Assembly: GCF_000213575.1 (NCBI RefSeq)
Contig: NZ_GL892007.1
Span: forward strand, 186,001 to 250,000
Direction: 5' to 3'
Length of the DNA stretch: 64,000 nt
DNA from: Dysgonomonas mossii DSM 22836
GTDB lineage: Bacteria > Bacteroidota > Bacteroidia > Bacteroidales > Dysgonomonadaceae
Part shown: piece after piece, positions 8,961 to 17,473 of the stretch
How the letters are laid out: each line of letters starts with the position of its first letter
Numbering within the stretch: position 1 is the first letter of the stretch
Made by a program: the position numbers and the translations under genes
The notes under the pieces: generated by a model
Told to the model about the DNA's origin: nothing
The model's input: only the letters and a program-made list of their open reading frames with translations
Database searches by the model: none

Positions 8961-11501
8961 TTAGTTATCTTTTTTTAGTAATAATGTTTTCAGACCGAAA
9001 CGAGGCATAGATATAGATACTTTGTTTTTATCTATCACCTTTTTTGAAATAGTATTTCCGTTTAAATCAACTTCTTTTATTTCAGCAACCGGAAAACCGA
9101 ATGCAATTCTTCTTATCGATCCGTCCCCTTCTGCATTGAAAAAACGGATTAGAATATTGTCATCCTTGACTTTAAAAGCACTTATTTCATAGCCGGACTT
9201 GTCTATATTTATAAATGATTTATCAGCCAACGGTATATTTTTATGATAAGATATGATTAGAGGTTCATTCCATTTATTACTTTCTATCGCTATATTCGCT
9301 TGATCCCATTGTCGGCTGTGTGGAACTATTGCATACCTCATCGTCAAGGGATGAGTAATTTTATAATCGGGCCCCCATAATCCAATACCCGAATATTGAG
9401 CCGTGAGTGCTAATGGAAAATCTTTTCCATGTGAATAGGAAGTAGTATGGTCGGAAAATATAGCAAATCCATATTTCTGATCTTTTTGTACAAGGTCTAC
9501 CCAATTCAGTATAATGTTATGTTTGATTCCGTCCCATGTATTGAAAAAAGTATTTTCGAGTTTACTTTCACATACATCGAATGGTGCATTTTTATATAGA
9601 GTGGACGATGAAAGAGCTATAGGAAACAGTACATTCAACTTAAATCTGTCGTCTGTAAAAGCTCGTCTGTTGTCTCGCCAATTTGGTCCCTGCTTGTACT
9701 CTCCTATCCCAACATTATTTTTCCAATTTACCGTCAGATCAAAGTCTATACGCTTTTGCCCGTTGGTTAAAGTTATAATCTGAACAAAAGGGTGTGAAGC
9801 TATTTCGCCTTCTATTTTGACGCTTGTGCGAAGAAAATTATCTTCTAATACTGTTATTTTTGCCTGAGCATCGGTTGTCGAATAAAATTTATTTTCATCA
9901 TAGAAATGTCCTCTGAGTTCCCCAAAATTGAATTCGTTATCTTTATCTACATATTCTTTACTATCTTCCATTTTTGCTATAAGACTTTTGATTGTACCTC
10001 CTTTGGAAGGATTTAGAGTTATCCTATACGTATTGTTTTCGAGGATATAATTTCCATCGGTATCAACGTGTACAGAAGTTTTCTTATTGAACACAACCTG
10101 TTTATGCGAAACAAGAAATGTAGCATAACCGAAAGCCAGAACATCTGCCTGAAAGGATATGTAAGAGGAATCTCCTGTCTGTTGAGAATAAGAAGGTAAT
10201 AGTTCATTTTTTGAATTATATACAACAACCTCTCCATCTTTAGTTGAAGGAATTAGCGCTTTGACAACCTCAGTACGTTTTACTCCTAAAGTATTATATA
10301 CTCTGATATATGTCTTATTTTCAGCATCCCGACTCGTATTCGTATTGTAAGAACCAATAGCTTCGTCAATCACCTTATCGGATATTTTATTCGTATTATT
10401 TGTCCACAACGTGATTTCCTGAGCCCATGTACGATCTTTTTTCAGACGGTTGTAAGGCACTATCCACGAATCATGATGCTGCGCCATCATGAGTGTACGC
10501 CAAGCTTCATCGATTCTCTCCTGAGCAGGATTATATTTATTATCAAGATTTGCCATAGCTGCCATCTTTTCAGCTATAATTATTTTATTCTCCGAAACAC
10601 GGACTTCTTGAGCAATTTTCTGTAGCACCTGACTACCCCACATAAGATTTACATGTATATCTTCTTGTGAGAAGTAATAATTATCATTCGTTTTTTTGTT
10701 CGAAATATTCTCGAAATAATTTCTCCAAGTAGTATATATAGATTTATTTTTGACATTTGTTCCAGAACCTAACCACGGACCGTTTTTCCATCCGGCATCC
10801 TGATAGCACATTCCAACCGGATTTTCTATACCTTGATTGAAAGAAGCCTTGAGATATGCTTCGGAATTATTCCATGCTTTGGTCTGCCATGTCGAATTAT
10901 CTTCAAGTTCTTCACTGGCATAACGAGGCACTGTGAGTATAGCAGTTCCATCAGTTCCGATCCAGTTCACCAACTGCCCTCCATAAGGTGCAGTATATCC
11001 GCCCCAACACGTATTGGGGCATTTCAACACTGCATATTTGAATCCAAACAATCTTAGTATCTGAGGGAGGCTACTTGTAAAACAGGGTTCCTCAACCGAA
11101 TAGGTGGTGAAAGTAACATCGGGAAAATGTTGGTGTATCTTTTTTATGCCATATTCAAACTGGCGTATAATACTTTCTCCTGATATATTGTAACAATAAG
11201 GTTGCGCATAAGCCGGATTTGTAAATTCGACTCTTTTATCTGTCGCAATATTTTTAAAGTTATTATAGGCTACGGGTTCTTTTACTTTTACAGTATCCCA
11301 TGTCTCAGGCTCTATTTCGAGTCCGAGCTGCCACTCGGGATGCTCGGTAAGCTTATCGACCATAAATTGAGTAACCCACATAGGATAATGCCCATAAACT
11401 CCACCATGATAGCCGTCTACAAAATATGCTTTCTGCTGGGAAAAAAGATTACCATAAAAGAAAAGAACTGAAAGTAGAGTAACAACGCCTGTTTTCAACA
11501 T
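8961..11501 (-). CDS. GH38-like alpha-mannosidase-type protein with altered active-site residues
   Basis: An 846-residue secreted protein; the signal peptide ends FSQ. I start at the ATG at 11501, since the longer frame begins at a GTG at 11507. The N-terminal half resembles GH38 catalytic domains: an early His-rich segment (DGYHGGVYGHYPMW, residues 29-42), a strand-plus-turn region (YSVEEPCFTSSLPQI, from about 134) and the downstream MAQHHDSW motif (His342, His343, Asp344). The C-terminal half is beta-rich, like the GH38 C-terminal domains. The usual GH38 zinc motif HxD and nucleophile motif DPFGHS are not present as such; glycine and EEP occupy the equivalent places. It may be a divergent mannosidase or act on another linkage. 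The gap to the next gene (GH92) is 26 bp. Confidence 0.82.
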   Translation of the reverse strand: MLKTGVVTLLSVLFFYGNLFSQQKAYFVDGYHGGVYGHYPMWVTQFMVDKLTEHPEWQLGLEIEPETWDTVKVKEPVAYNNFKNIATDKRVEFTNPAYAQPYCYNISGESIIRQFEYGIKKIHQHFPDVTFTTYSVEEPCFTSSLPQILRLFGFKYAVLKCPNTCWGGYTAPYGGQLVNWIGTDGTAILTVPRYASEELEDNSTWQTKAWNNSEAYLKASFNQGIENPVGMCYQDAGWKNGPWLGSGTNVKNKSIYTTWRNYFENISNKKTNDNYYFSQEDIHVNLMWGSQVLQKIAQEVRVSENKIIIAEKMAAMANLDNKYNPAQERIDEAWRTLMMAQHHDSWIVPYNRLKKDRTWAQEITLWTNNTNKISDKVIDEAIGSYNTNTSRDAENKTYIRVYNTLGVKRTEVVKALIPSTKDGEVVVYNSKNELLPSYSQQTGDSSYISFQADVLAFGYATFLVSHKQVVFNKKTSVHVDTDGNYILENNTYRITLNPSKGGTIKSLIAKMEDSKEYVDKDNEFNFGELRGHFYDENKFYSTTDAQAKITVLEDNFLRTSVKIEGEIASHPFVQIITLTNGQKRIDFDLTVNWKNNVGIGEYKQGPNWRDNRRAFTDDRFKLNVLFPIALSSSTLYKNAPFDVCESKLENTFFNTWDGIKHNIILNWVDLVQKDQKYGFAIFSDHTTSYSHGKDFPLALTAQYSGIGLWGPDYKITHPLTMRYAIVPHSRQWDQANIAIESNKWNEPLIISYHKNIPLADKSFINIDKSGYEISAFKVKDDNILIRFFNAEGDGSIRRIAFGFPVAEIKEVDLNGNTISKKVIDKNKVSISMPRFGLKTLLLKKDN

Positions 11502-11516
11502 AATCACACAATCTGC

Positions 11517-12902
11517 TTATTTAACTTTCACTAGGGTTATTGTTCTCTTAACAGGTGTATTTATATTATAAATAGTAGATAGAAGCAAGCCCATCTCATC
11601 CTGCCAAGCCTTTCTTACTTCAGGATATCTTGCTTTGCTATACAAGTCACGTCTAATATTTAGCCAGACATTTGAGCTTTTATTTTCATCCAGAATTTTA
11701 ACAGCTTCCTCTGTATTAGGATCAGTTATACCTTTTGGCAAGAAGAAATTGAATTGTACCCACGCATATTCACGGAAGCGTTTTTCGATCTCCCATCGTT
11801 CTTCATTCAAAAACATAACCTTTAACGCTTGCTTATACTGTGGTGTATTAAGAGTTGCCAGATTAATCCCTTTGGCAAAATCGGCAGAAGACCAAGTTCC
11901 TATATTTTCTCCGTCTATCTGAAGACAGTAGTTGCCCTTCAGCCCTTTCACTGTCAACATCTCTTTATTCATCTCATCGATAAAAGGCACTGTTTTTACA
12001 GCTTCAGCCTGACTCTTTTTCTGTTCCCATCCCCGAGCAATTGTGTCCATCGGATATGGTAAAGCTTTTGCTAGGTAGTTGAAACTTATACCTATGGAAG
12101 TCTTTTTAATATCTGTTATTTCACAATTTGAAGAAGAAATTATAGAAGTATTGAAAGCATCTACACTTATTTCAGCCACTTCCTTACCTGCAAATCCCTG
12201 AGCTTTCAATATCAGATAAGCCATAACCATATGTCCATCATTATCTGGATGAATCCGGTCTTTGCCACAAAGAGTGAATGTTGGATCTTTTTGCTGAAAC
12301 TGACTATTAAGAGCGGTCATCGGCTGATTAAGATCAAAAAACTGCCAGCCATTAGCCTTTGCCGATTCTCTTTGAAAATCAACAATTCGAAGCATTGCTT
12401 TATTTTTATTCCTAAAAGGTGTATTTCCCTCTATTTTTGCAGTTTCGTCGTAAGGGGAGCTACCCATCAATACAACTTTAGTATTAACAAGATTCTTGTA
12501 TCTCGCCTCCATCTGTTTATAAGCCTCATAAGAAGCTTTTACTTTCTCATCTGCAAATTTTTCAGGTTGGTCACCATTATATTCAAGGTATCCCGAATCA
12601 TTCATTCCAAAGGTTGTAAACAGAACCGTTGGTCTTTTACTGAATACGTCTCCGTCGAGCCTCCGAACCATGTCTATAGCCTGATCCCCTCCTATTCCGG
12701 CATTCATAACAGTTAATCTCATTTCAGGAAAGCGTGTCATATAATAAAGCCATATATATGAATGGTAATGACCACCATCAGTAATACTATTACCAAGAAA
12801 AACAACCCGGTCGCCATTCTTGAAAGGAGTTATTTCCTGAGCTATCATAACGGATGCACTCAAAAAGAGCAGATAAAATAGAATTAGATTTTTCATTTTC
12901 AT
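11517..12902 (-). CDS. SGNH/GDSL hydrolase, possible carbohydrate esterase
   Basis: A 461-residue exported protein (signal peptide ending MIAQ). All SGNH blocks are visible: GNSITDGG with nucleophile Ser39, NAGIGGD with the oxyanion Gly, FGMND with Asn101, and KDRIHPDNDGH with Asp215 and His218. The C-terminal 200 residues extend beyond the minimal SGNH fold, as in Bacteroidota and Planctomycetes homologues of about 450 residues. It is the first gene of the mannan-type operon and lies 15 bp from the GH38-like gene, so deacetylation of the target glycan is a reasonable guess. A second in-frame ATG lies at 12896. Confidence 0.9.
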   Translation of the reverse strand: MKMKNLILFYLLFLSASVMIAQEITPFKNGDRVVFLGNSITDGGHYHSYIWLYYMTRFPEMRLTVMNAGIGGDQAIDMVRRLDGDVFSKRPTVLFTTFGMNDSGYLEYNGDQPEKFADEKVKASYEAYKQMEARYKNLVNTKVVLMGSSPYDETAKIEGNTPFRNKNKAMLRIVDFQRESAKANGWQFFDLNQPMTALNSQFQQKDPTFTLCGKDRIHPDNDGHMVMAYLILKAQGFAGKEVAEISVDAFNTSIISSSNCEITDIKKTSIGISFNYLAKALPYPMDTIARGWEQKKSQAEAVKTVPFIDEMNKEMLTVKGLKGNYCLQIDGENIGTWSSADFAKGINLATLNTPQYKQALKVMFLNEERWEIEKRFREYAWVQFNFFLPKGITDPNTEEAVKILDENKSSNVWLNIRRDLYSKARYPEVRKAWQDEMGLLLSTIYNINTPVKRTITLVKVK

Positions 12903-13153
12903 AGATTAGATTAGAAATAGATTGAACTTTTCATGACAGCTTATTATGCCATATATAGAATAAAGGTTTTTCATAGCTATGAAATACCTCAAAAACTATA
13001 TATGCAAATATATGAGCAGATAGACCCTATCTGTTTATGTAAGTAAACTTTTAAGTAGGTTTTTGGGGCAGTATAAAAAGGTGTATATACTGTTTATGAG
13101 ACAGATATAAACAAAAAAGAGATAGCGTTTTGGTAAGTATTTTGGAGGGCTTT
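12903..13153 (-). promoter_or_regulatory. Promoter/operator region of the mannan-type operon
   Basis: This 251-bp gap separates the regulator gene from the first enzyme gene on the same strand. On the minus strand TATATTTG (13012-13005) matches the Bacteroidota -7 element TAnnTTTG. Directly upstream, in the -33 zone, is the palindrome CAGATAG-ACC-CTATCTG (13017-13033). A perfect 16-bp palindrome TTTCATAGCTATGAAA (12969-12984) lies just downstream of the expected start. A third inverted repeat, CAGTATA/TATACTG, spans 13069-13092. No clear TTTG -33 element is seen, which fits a promoter that needs an activator. Confidence 0.5.
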
Positions 13154-14752
13154 TTATGATAAATTTCCTATTTTTTTCACCTCATCTTCAAAATTTTCAC
13201 TCGTGATGGCTTTACCTCTTATTACTTTACTCTTATAATTGTAGATAGTTTGAATAGAGTAACGGAGGAATGCAGCTATCTGATCCATATCATTTATCCC
13301 AAGACGGATAAGGGCAAAAATACGTAATTCAGTATTTAGCTGGTTTTTTCCCAATCTGTAACGTTCGTCTTCTTTCAACAGATTATTAAATTCTTCTACA
13401 AAATTGGGATATATCTTAAAAAATGCTCTATCGAAGGTTGTATATAAATCTTCCACATCTTTCTCTAAATCGCGCGAAGATGAAGTCTGCTTGAGTAATT
13501 CATCCACCTGTCCGGCTTTTATTTTTCTATTTACATTTTTTCTGAAATCATCCAGTTTATCAATGTAAATAGCACATTGATTCATAAAAATACCGATATA
13601 TCTCTCTTTTATCAAACTAACCTCGTCTAGTTTCTGATTTACACTCGCTAATTGTTCATTCGCTGCTTTCAGATTTTTCTTTGCTCTTGATACAATCTTA
13701 ATTTGTCGATAAATAAAGTATAAAACAATACCTAATACAACAACAAAGCAACTTGTGAGAATAGAATAAATTCTGAGATTTTGTTTTTGCTGCTCAATAC
13801 GATATAAATAAGTATCTTCAATGATAGGATACACACGCGCTATAATTGTATTTCTAAAACGAGAATTAAAAAAATTTGCATCATCCAAAGCAATCCTTAT
13901 ATAATTATATGCCCTATTCATATCTCCTTTGTCATACAAATAAATAGCCAAAGCAAGGAGAGCCTCATTCTCCTTGACTGCTAATTGGGTATCGGTTATA
14001 GCTGCCAGAATCATATATTTTTCTTCCATTAAGCTATTTCCCATATATTTATATATCTTGGCTAAGCTCATAGCATCCATAGCATACCCATGTGTTGAAG
14101 GTTCTTGTTTGTTAAATATTTTTAGAAGAATCTCACAGGTTTTTTTATATTGCCCTTCATCTTGAAGTTTGAATGCCATTTCCTTACTATACATATCCGA
14201 GCCTTCGCTTAGCAGAGAAGTAAGTCTCTCGCGATAATTTTCCTTTTCTTTCAGATAAAGGCTCTCATATTGTGAATCATCTGTGTATTTAATTAAATTT
14301 TCGTAATACCTGATATATGTCCAACAATACGACAATTTAAGATATCTAGGTAATTCATCATATTCAATTGCCTTAAGTGTTTCCAAAGCTTGAGTAAATA
14401 GTCCTGAGATACATAAAATGAATGATAAATCGAGCTTATTCTGATTTAGATAGTCTTTGTTACCTAATTTTTCGGCTATTATTATATTTTTATGTATATA
14501 CTTTATAGCAGAATCGCACTGGAAGGATCTGTATTCTGATATAATACTTTCATTAATATTATACTCATCGCCCAGAGTTTTCCGGCTATCCAGTTGCGAT
14601 ATTAATCTTTTGATTTTAGATTCCTTTTCGGCTATATATATCGAACGGTTCTGTGTTGTTTTGTCCAGCACTTTCAACAAAGAATCTATTTCATTTTCAG
14701 AAAATGCATTCAAAGACAGAACAAAACAAAGCAAAAAAATTAAAGCTCTCAT
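13154..14752 (-). CDS. Membrane-anchored TPR/HTH transcriptional regulator (DUF6377-like)
   Basis: A 532-residue protein: signal peptide (1-18), a TPR-like helical periplasmic region (about 20-320), one membrane span (about 327-347, SILTSCFVVVLGIVLYFIY), a coiled-coil segment (350-385) and a cytoplasmic part ending in a helix-turn-helix (ELRIFALIRLGI ... IAAFLRYSIQTIYNYKSKV, about 465-515) of LuxR-like type. This order matches Bacteroidota regulators I recall as DUF6377, which sense a signal outside and act on DNA inside. It lies immediately upstream of, and on the same strand as, the mannan-type operon, 251 bp away, and is its likely regulator. The gene starts with a clear ATG. Confidence 0.85.
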   Translation of the reverse strand: MRALIFLLCFVLSLNAFSENEIDSLLKVLDKTTQNRSIYIAEKESKIKRLISQLDSRKTLGDEYNINESIISEYRSFQCDSAIKYIHKNIIIAEKLGNKDYLNQNKLDLSFILCISGLFTQALETLKAIEYDELPRYLKLSYCWTYIRYYENLIKYTDDSQYESLYLKEKENYRERLTSLLSEGSDMYSKEMAFKLQDEGQYKKTCEILLKIFNKQEPSTHGYAMDAMSLAKIYKYMGNSLMEEKYMILAAITDTQLAVKENEALLALAIYLYDKGDMNRAYNYIRIALDDANFFNSRFRNTIIARVYPIIEDTYLYRIEQQKQNLRIYSILTSCFVVVLGIVLYFIYRQIKIVSRAKKNLKAANEQLASVNQKLDEVSLIKERYIGIFMNQCAIYIDKLDDFRKNVNRKIKAGQVDELLKQTSSSRDLEKDVEDLYTTFDRAFFKIYPNFVEEFNNLLKEDERYRLGKNQLNTELRIFALIRLGINDMDQIAAFLRYSIQTIYNYKSKVIRGKAITSENFEDEVKKIGNLS

Positions 14753-15056
14753 AAAAGCATATAGAGTGGTAAAAATCTTCTACACAAAACTAATAAGATT
14801 TTTTCATAATTTCTACTAGTTAGAAAAATAGATATAAGACAAAATTTTACTCGTTAACATATACAAACCAATAATGCACAAAAAATATAAAATCTTCTGA
14901 TTTATATATTGCTTTAAAAATTTGAACATTCATAAACAAATATTTTCCATTGGAAATTTGTTTCTTTGGAAAATTATATTTTACTTTGCAATATATTTCT
15001 ATAAGACATTATTTCCAATAGATATTTTGTTGATGTAAATTATATTAAAATATAAA
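14753..15056 (+). promoter_or_regulatory. Intergenic region with the efflux operon promoter and three operator-like repeats
   Basis: A divergent gap of about 300 bp between the regulator gene (minus) and the tolC-like gene (plus). A candidate promoter is TTTG (14957-14960), 20 bp spacer, TTACTTTG (14981-14988; 7 of 8 match to TAnnTTTG). Three related 13-bp sites are present: TTTCCATTGGAAA (14944-14956), TTTCTTTGGAAAA (14961-14973, inside the promoter spacer) and TTTCCAATAGATA (15012-15024). The same motif occurs upstream of the MarR-encoding operon. Beyond this, the distal half holds nothing I recognise. Confidence 0.5.
14944..14973. promoter_or_regulatory. Tandem operator-like sites upstream of the RND efflux operon
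   Basis: Two near-palindromic 13-mers start 17 bp apart: TTTCCATTGGAAA (14944-14956) and TTTCTTTGGAAAA (14961-14973). The second sits between the candidate -33 and -7 elements, a position expected for a repressor. A third, looser copy lies at 15012-15024. The spacing and sequence match the pair at 28959-28987 in front of the MarR operon. Binding by that MarR protein is an inference. Confidence 0.5.
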
Positions 15057-16364
15057 ATGAAAAAGGCAAGTATTATTATCAGTGCTATTCTGGTTAGTTT
15101 TCTAACGCAAGCGCAGAATCTCCAGCATATTTCGGTAAAAGATGCAGTAGAGATTGCAGTGAAAAATAACAACAATGTAAAGATCTCTGAGTTGGATGAA
15201 AAAGTAGCGAATGCAAATTTTCATCAAACGGATGCTGTTTTTCTTCCACAAGTGACGGTTGGCTATACGGCTTTAAGTACAAATAACCCACTAAATGCTT
15301 TCGGATTTCTATTGCAACAAGAATCCGTTACTGCAATGGATTTCGATCCGTCAAAACTGAATAATCCCGGAGCAAGACAAAATTACAGTGCTCAGGTAGA
15401 AGCTAAGCTACCATTGTTGAATATGGATATGGTCTATGCTCGCAAAGGAGCTAAGGCACAAGAGGAAGTTTACAAATACAAAACGGAACGAGCCAAAGAA
15501 TACATCGAATTTGAAGTGCGAAAAGCATATACTCAATTACAAATGTCGTATCAGGCTCGAAACATCCTTCAAAAATCGTTAGCGGATGTGAAACAAATAC
15601 ATCAATCAGTCTCCAATTTTTATAATCAAGGATTAGTTCAAAAATCGGATGTATTGAATGCTCAGGTACAAGTCAATACAATTGAAACTGCATTGGCAAA
15701 AGCCGAAAGTAATATACAGAATGCCTCAGACGGACTGCGTCTTCTGATGGGATTGGAAACAAGCAGCGATGTATATACAACAGATTCATTGTCGCAAGAG
15801 ATAAGCCTGTTTCAAGATAGAGAGCTTTCGTCTTATCGTTCCGATATCATGGCGCTAAACAAAGCTGTAGATGCGACAAATATGATAGTAAAATCTTCAA
15901 AAATGGCATTCCTGCCACGTATCAATGCTTTTGGTTCATATAGCCTAAATGATTCGAAGGCTTTCAAATTTGGGAATGATTCTTACCTCGTTGGTATAAA
16001 TCTAAGCTGGACAATATTTTCAGGAAATCAAAATCGGAGTAAGATGAAATCGGCACAATTCCAACGAGATAAAATACAAGAAGAGCTCAACCTCCACATT
16101 AAGAAAGAAGAACTAGAGCTAAATAAAACCAAACGAGATCTGAACGATTCCCAAATAGAGATCAACAAACAAAGAGCCAGCGTGGAACAAGCAGATGAAG
16201 CATTACGTATTCTCTCCAATCGTCACCGTGAAGGTTTAGCGAGCACCACAGATCTATTGATGGCACAAGCTCAATTCTTTCAGCAAAAACTGATGCTATC
16301 TCAATCTATCATGTCGTATAATATAACAGAAGCATATCTCAATTTTTTATCAAAAACTAAGTAA
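15057..16364 (+). CDS. TolC-family outer membrane efflux protein
   Basis: A 435-residue protein with a signal peptide (cleaved after LTQAQ) and two long helical repeats typical of TolC-family proteins. The N-terminal part contains the segment ISVKDAVEIAVKNN, and the C-terminal repeat contains LVGINLSWTIFSGNQNRSKM and the helix RHREGLASTTDLLMAQAQF. It should form the outer-membrane and periplasmic tunnel of the pump whose adaptor (22 bp downstream) and inner-membrane transporter follow. It is the first gene of a tightly packed operon running to 21185. Confidence 0.95.
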   Translation: MKKASIIISAILVSFLTQAQNLQHISVKDAVEIAVKNNNNVKISELDEKVANANFHQTDAVFLPQVTVGYTALSTNNPLNAFGFLLQQESVTAMDFDPSKLNNPGARQNYSAQVEAKLPLLNMDMVYARKGAKAQEEVYKYKTERAKEYIEFEVRKAYTQLQMSYQARNILQKSLADVKQIHQSVSNFYNQGLVQKSDVLNAQVQVNTIETALAKAESNIQNASDGLRLLMGLETSSDVYTTDSLSQEISLFQDRELSSYRSDIMALNKAVDATNMIVKSSKMAFLPRINAFGSYSLNDSKAFKFGNDSYLVGINLSWTIFSGNQNRSKMKSAQFQRDKIQEELNLHIKKEELELNKTKRDLNDSQIEINKQRASVEQADEALRILSNRHREGLASTTDLLMAQAQFFQQKLMLSQSIMSYNITEAYLNFLSKTK

Positions 16365-16386
16365 CAAATAAAACCTATAAATAGAT

Positions 16387-17469
16387 ATGAAAACTTTAAG
16401 AAATACATTTTTAGGAATAGTGGGAATATCAATTCTTTACTCCTGCTCTTCTTCCGATAAATTAGAGGATAAAGATAAGACTATAGTTAAAGTAGAAGCT
16501 TACTCTCCAGCTCAATCTACAAACGAAGGATTTTACCTTAGCGGTGAAGTCACAGCCAAGCAAACCGCAAACATGAGCACCCGAATGATGGGCTATGTAA
16601 CGAAGATATATGTAAAACCAGGTGATAAAGTAGCATCAGGACAACTCCTCGTATCTATTAGCAGCGATGATATTCTGGCAAAAAGGGCTCAGGTACAAGC
16701 TATGATTACCGAAGCTGAAGCAGCAGCAAAAAATGCCCAACGTGATTATGAGCGTTTCAAAACACTGCGCAACCAAAACAGTGTATCAGATAAGGAACTC
16801 GAAAATGTGGCTTTGCAAAATACTTCAATGAATGCTAAAGTACAAATGGCTCGCCAACAGATGAACGAAGTAAATGCGATGCTTTCCTACACCAATATAC
16901 GCGCTCCATTTTCGGGAGTTGTAACACAAAAAATGATAGACGAAGGGAGTATGGCAAATCCGGGAATGCCTATTTTGACAATTGAGCAGAATGGAGAATT
17001 GCAGGTTACAGCATCTATCCCCGAAAACTATATACAGTATGTAAAAGTAGGTGATGTAGCCAAAATGGAATTGAAATCATTAGGGATAACGATCGATGGA
17101 AAAGTATCCGAACTTAGTCCGTCGGCATTTCGCACAGGAGGACAATACTCTATGAAATTGGCTATTGATACAAAAGATAAAGAAAATATACGTCCGGGGA
17201 TGTATGTAAATATATTGATACCGAATAAAACTGGTGAGAATATTACATCTAAAATCATGCTGGATAAGAACTCTATTGTATACCGTGATCAGCTTACGGG
17301 TGTATATGTGATAGACGCCCAAAGTCAAGCAAATCTTCGCTGGATACGTTTAGGCAAGACAATCGGCAATCAGGTAGAAGTACTTTCGGGCTTGAGCCAA
17401 AACGACAAAATTGTATCCAAAGCCGAAGGCAAATTATATAACGGAGTAAAAGTATCTGTAAATAAATAA
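16387..17469 (+). CDS. RND efflux periplasmic adaptor (HlyD/MFP family) lipoprotein
   Basis: A 360-residue predicted lipoprotein (lipobox LYSC, Cys20). It shows the adaptor layout: a beta-barrel/lipoyl start (GYVTKIYVKPGDKVASGQLL), an alpha-helical hairpin rich in Ala/Gln (VQAMITEAEAAAKNAQRDYERF), the return lipoyl strand NIRAPFSGVVTQKMIDEG, then beta-barrel and membrane-proximal domains. It links the TolC-like protein to the RND pump. The neighbour spacing (22 bp before, 4 bp after) shows operon organisation. Confidence 0.95.
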   Translation: MKTLRNTFLGIVGISILYSCSSSDKLEDKDKTIVKVEAYSPAQSTNEGFYLSGEVTAKQTANMSTRMMGYVTKIYVKPGDKVASGQLLVSISSDDILAKRAQVQAMITEAEAAAKNAQRDYERFKTLRNQNSVSDKELENVALQNTSMNAKVQMARQQMNEVNAMLSYTNIRAPFSGVVTQKMIDEGSMANPGMPILTIEQNGELQVTASIPENYIQYVKVGDVAKMELKSLGITIDGKVSELSPSAFRTGGQYSMKLAIDTKDKENIRPGMYVNILIPNKTGENITSKIMLDKNSIVYRDQLTGVYVIDAQSQANLRWIRLGKTIGNQVEVLSGLSQNDKIVSKAEGKLYNGVKVSVNK

Positions 17470-17473
17470 AATT

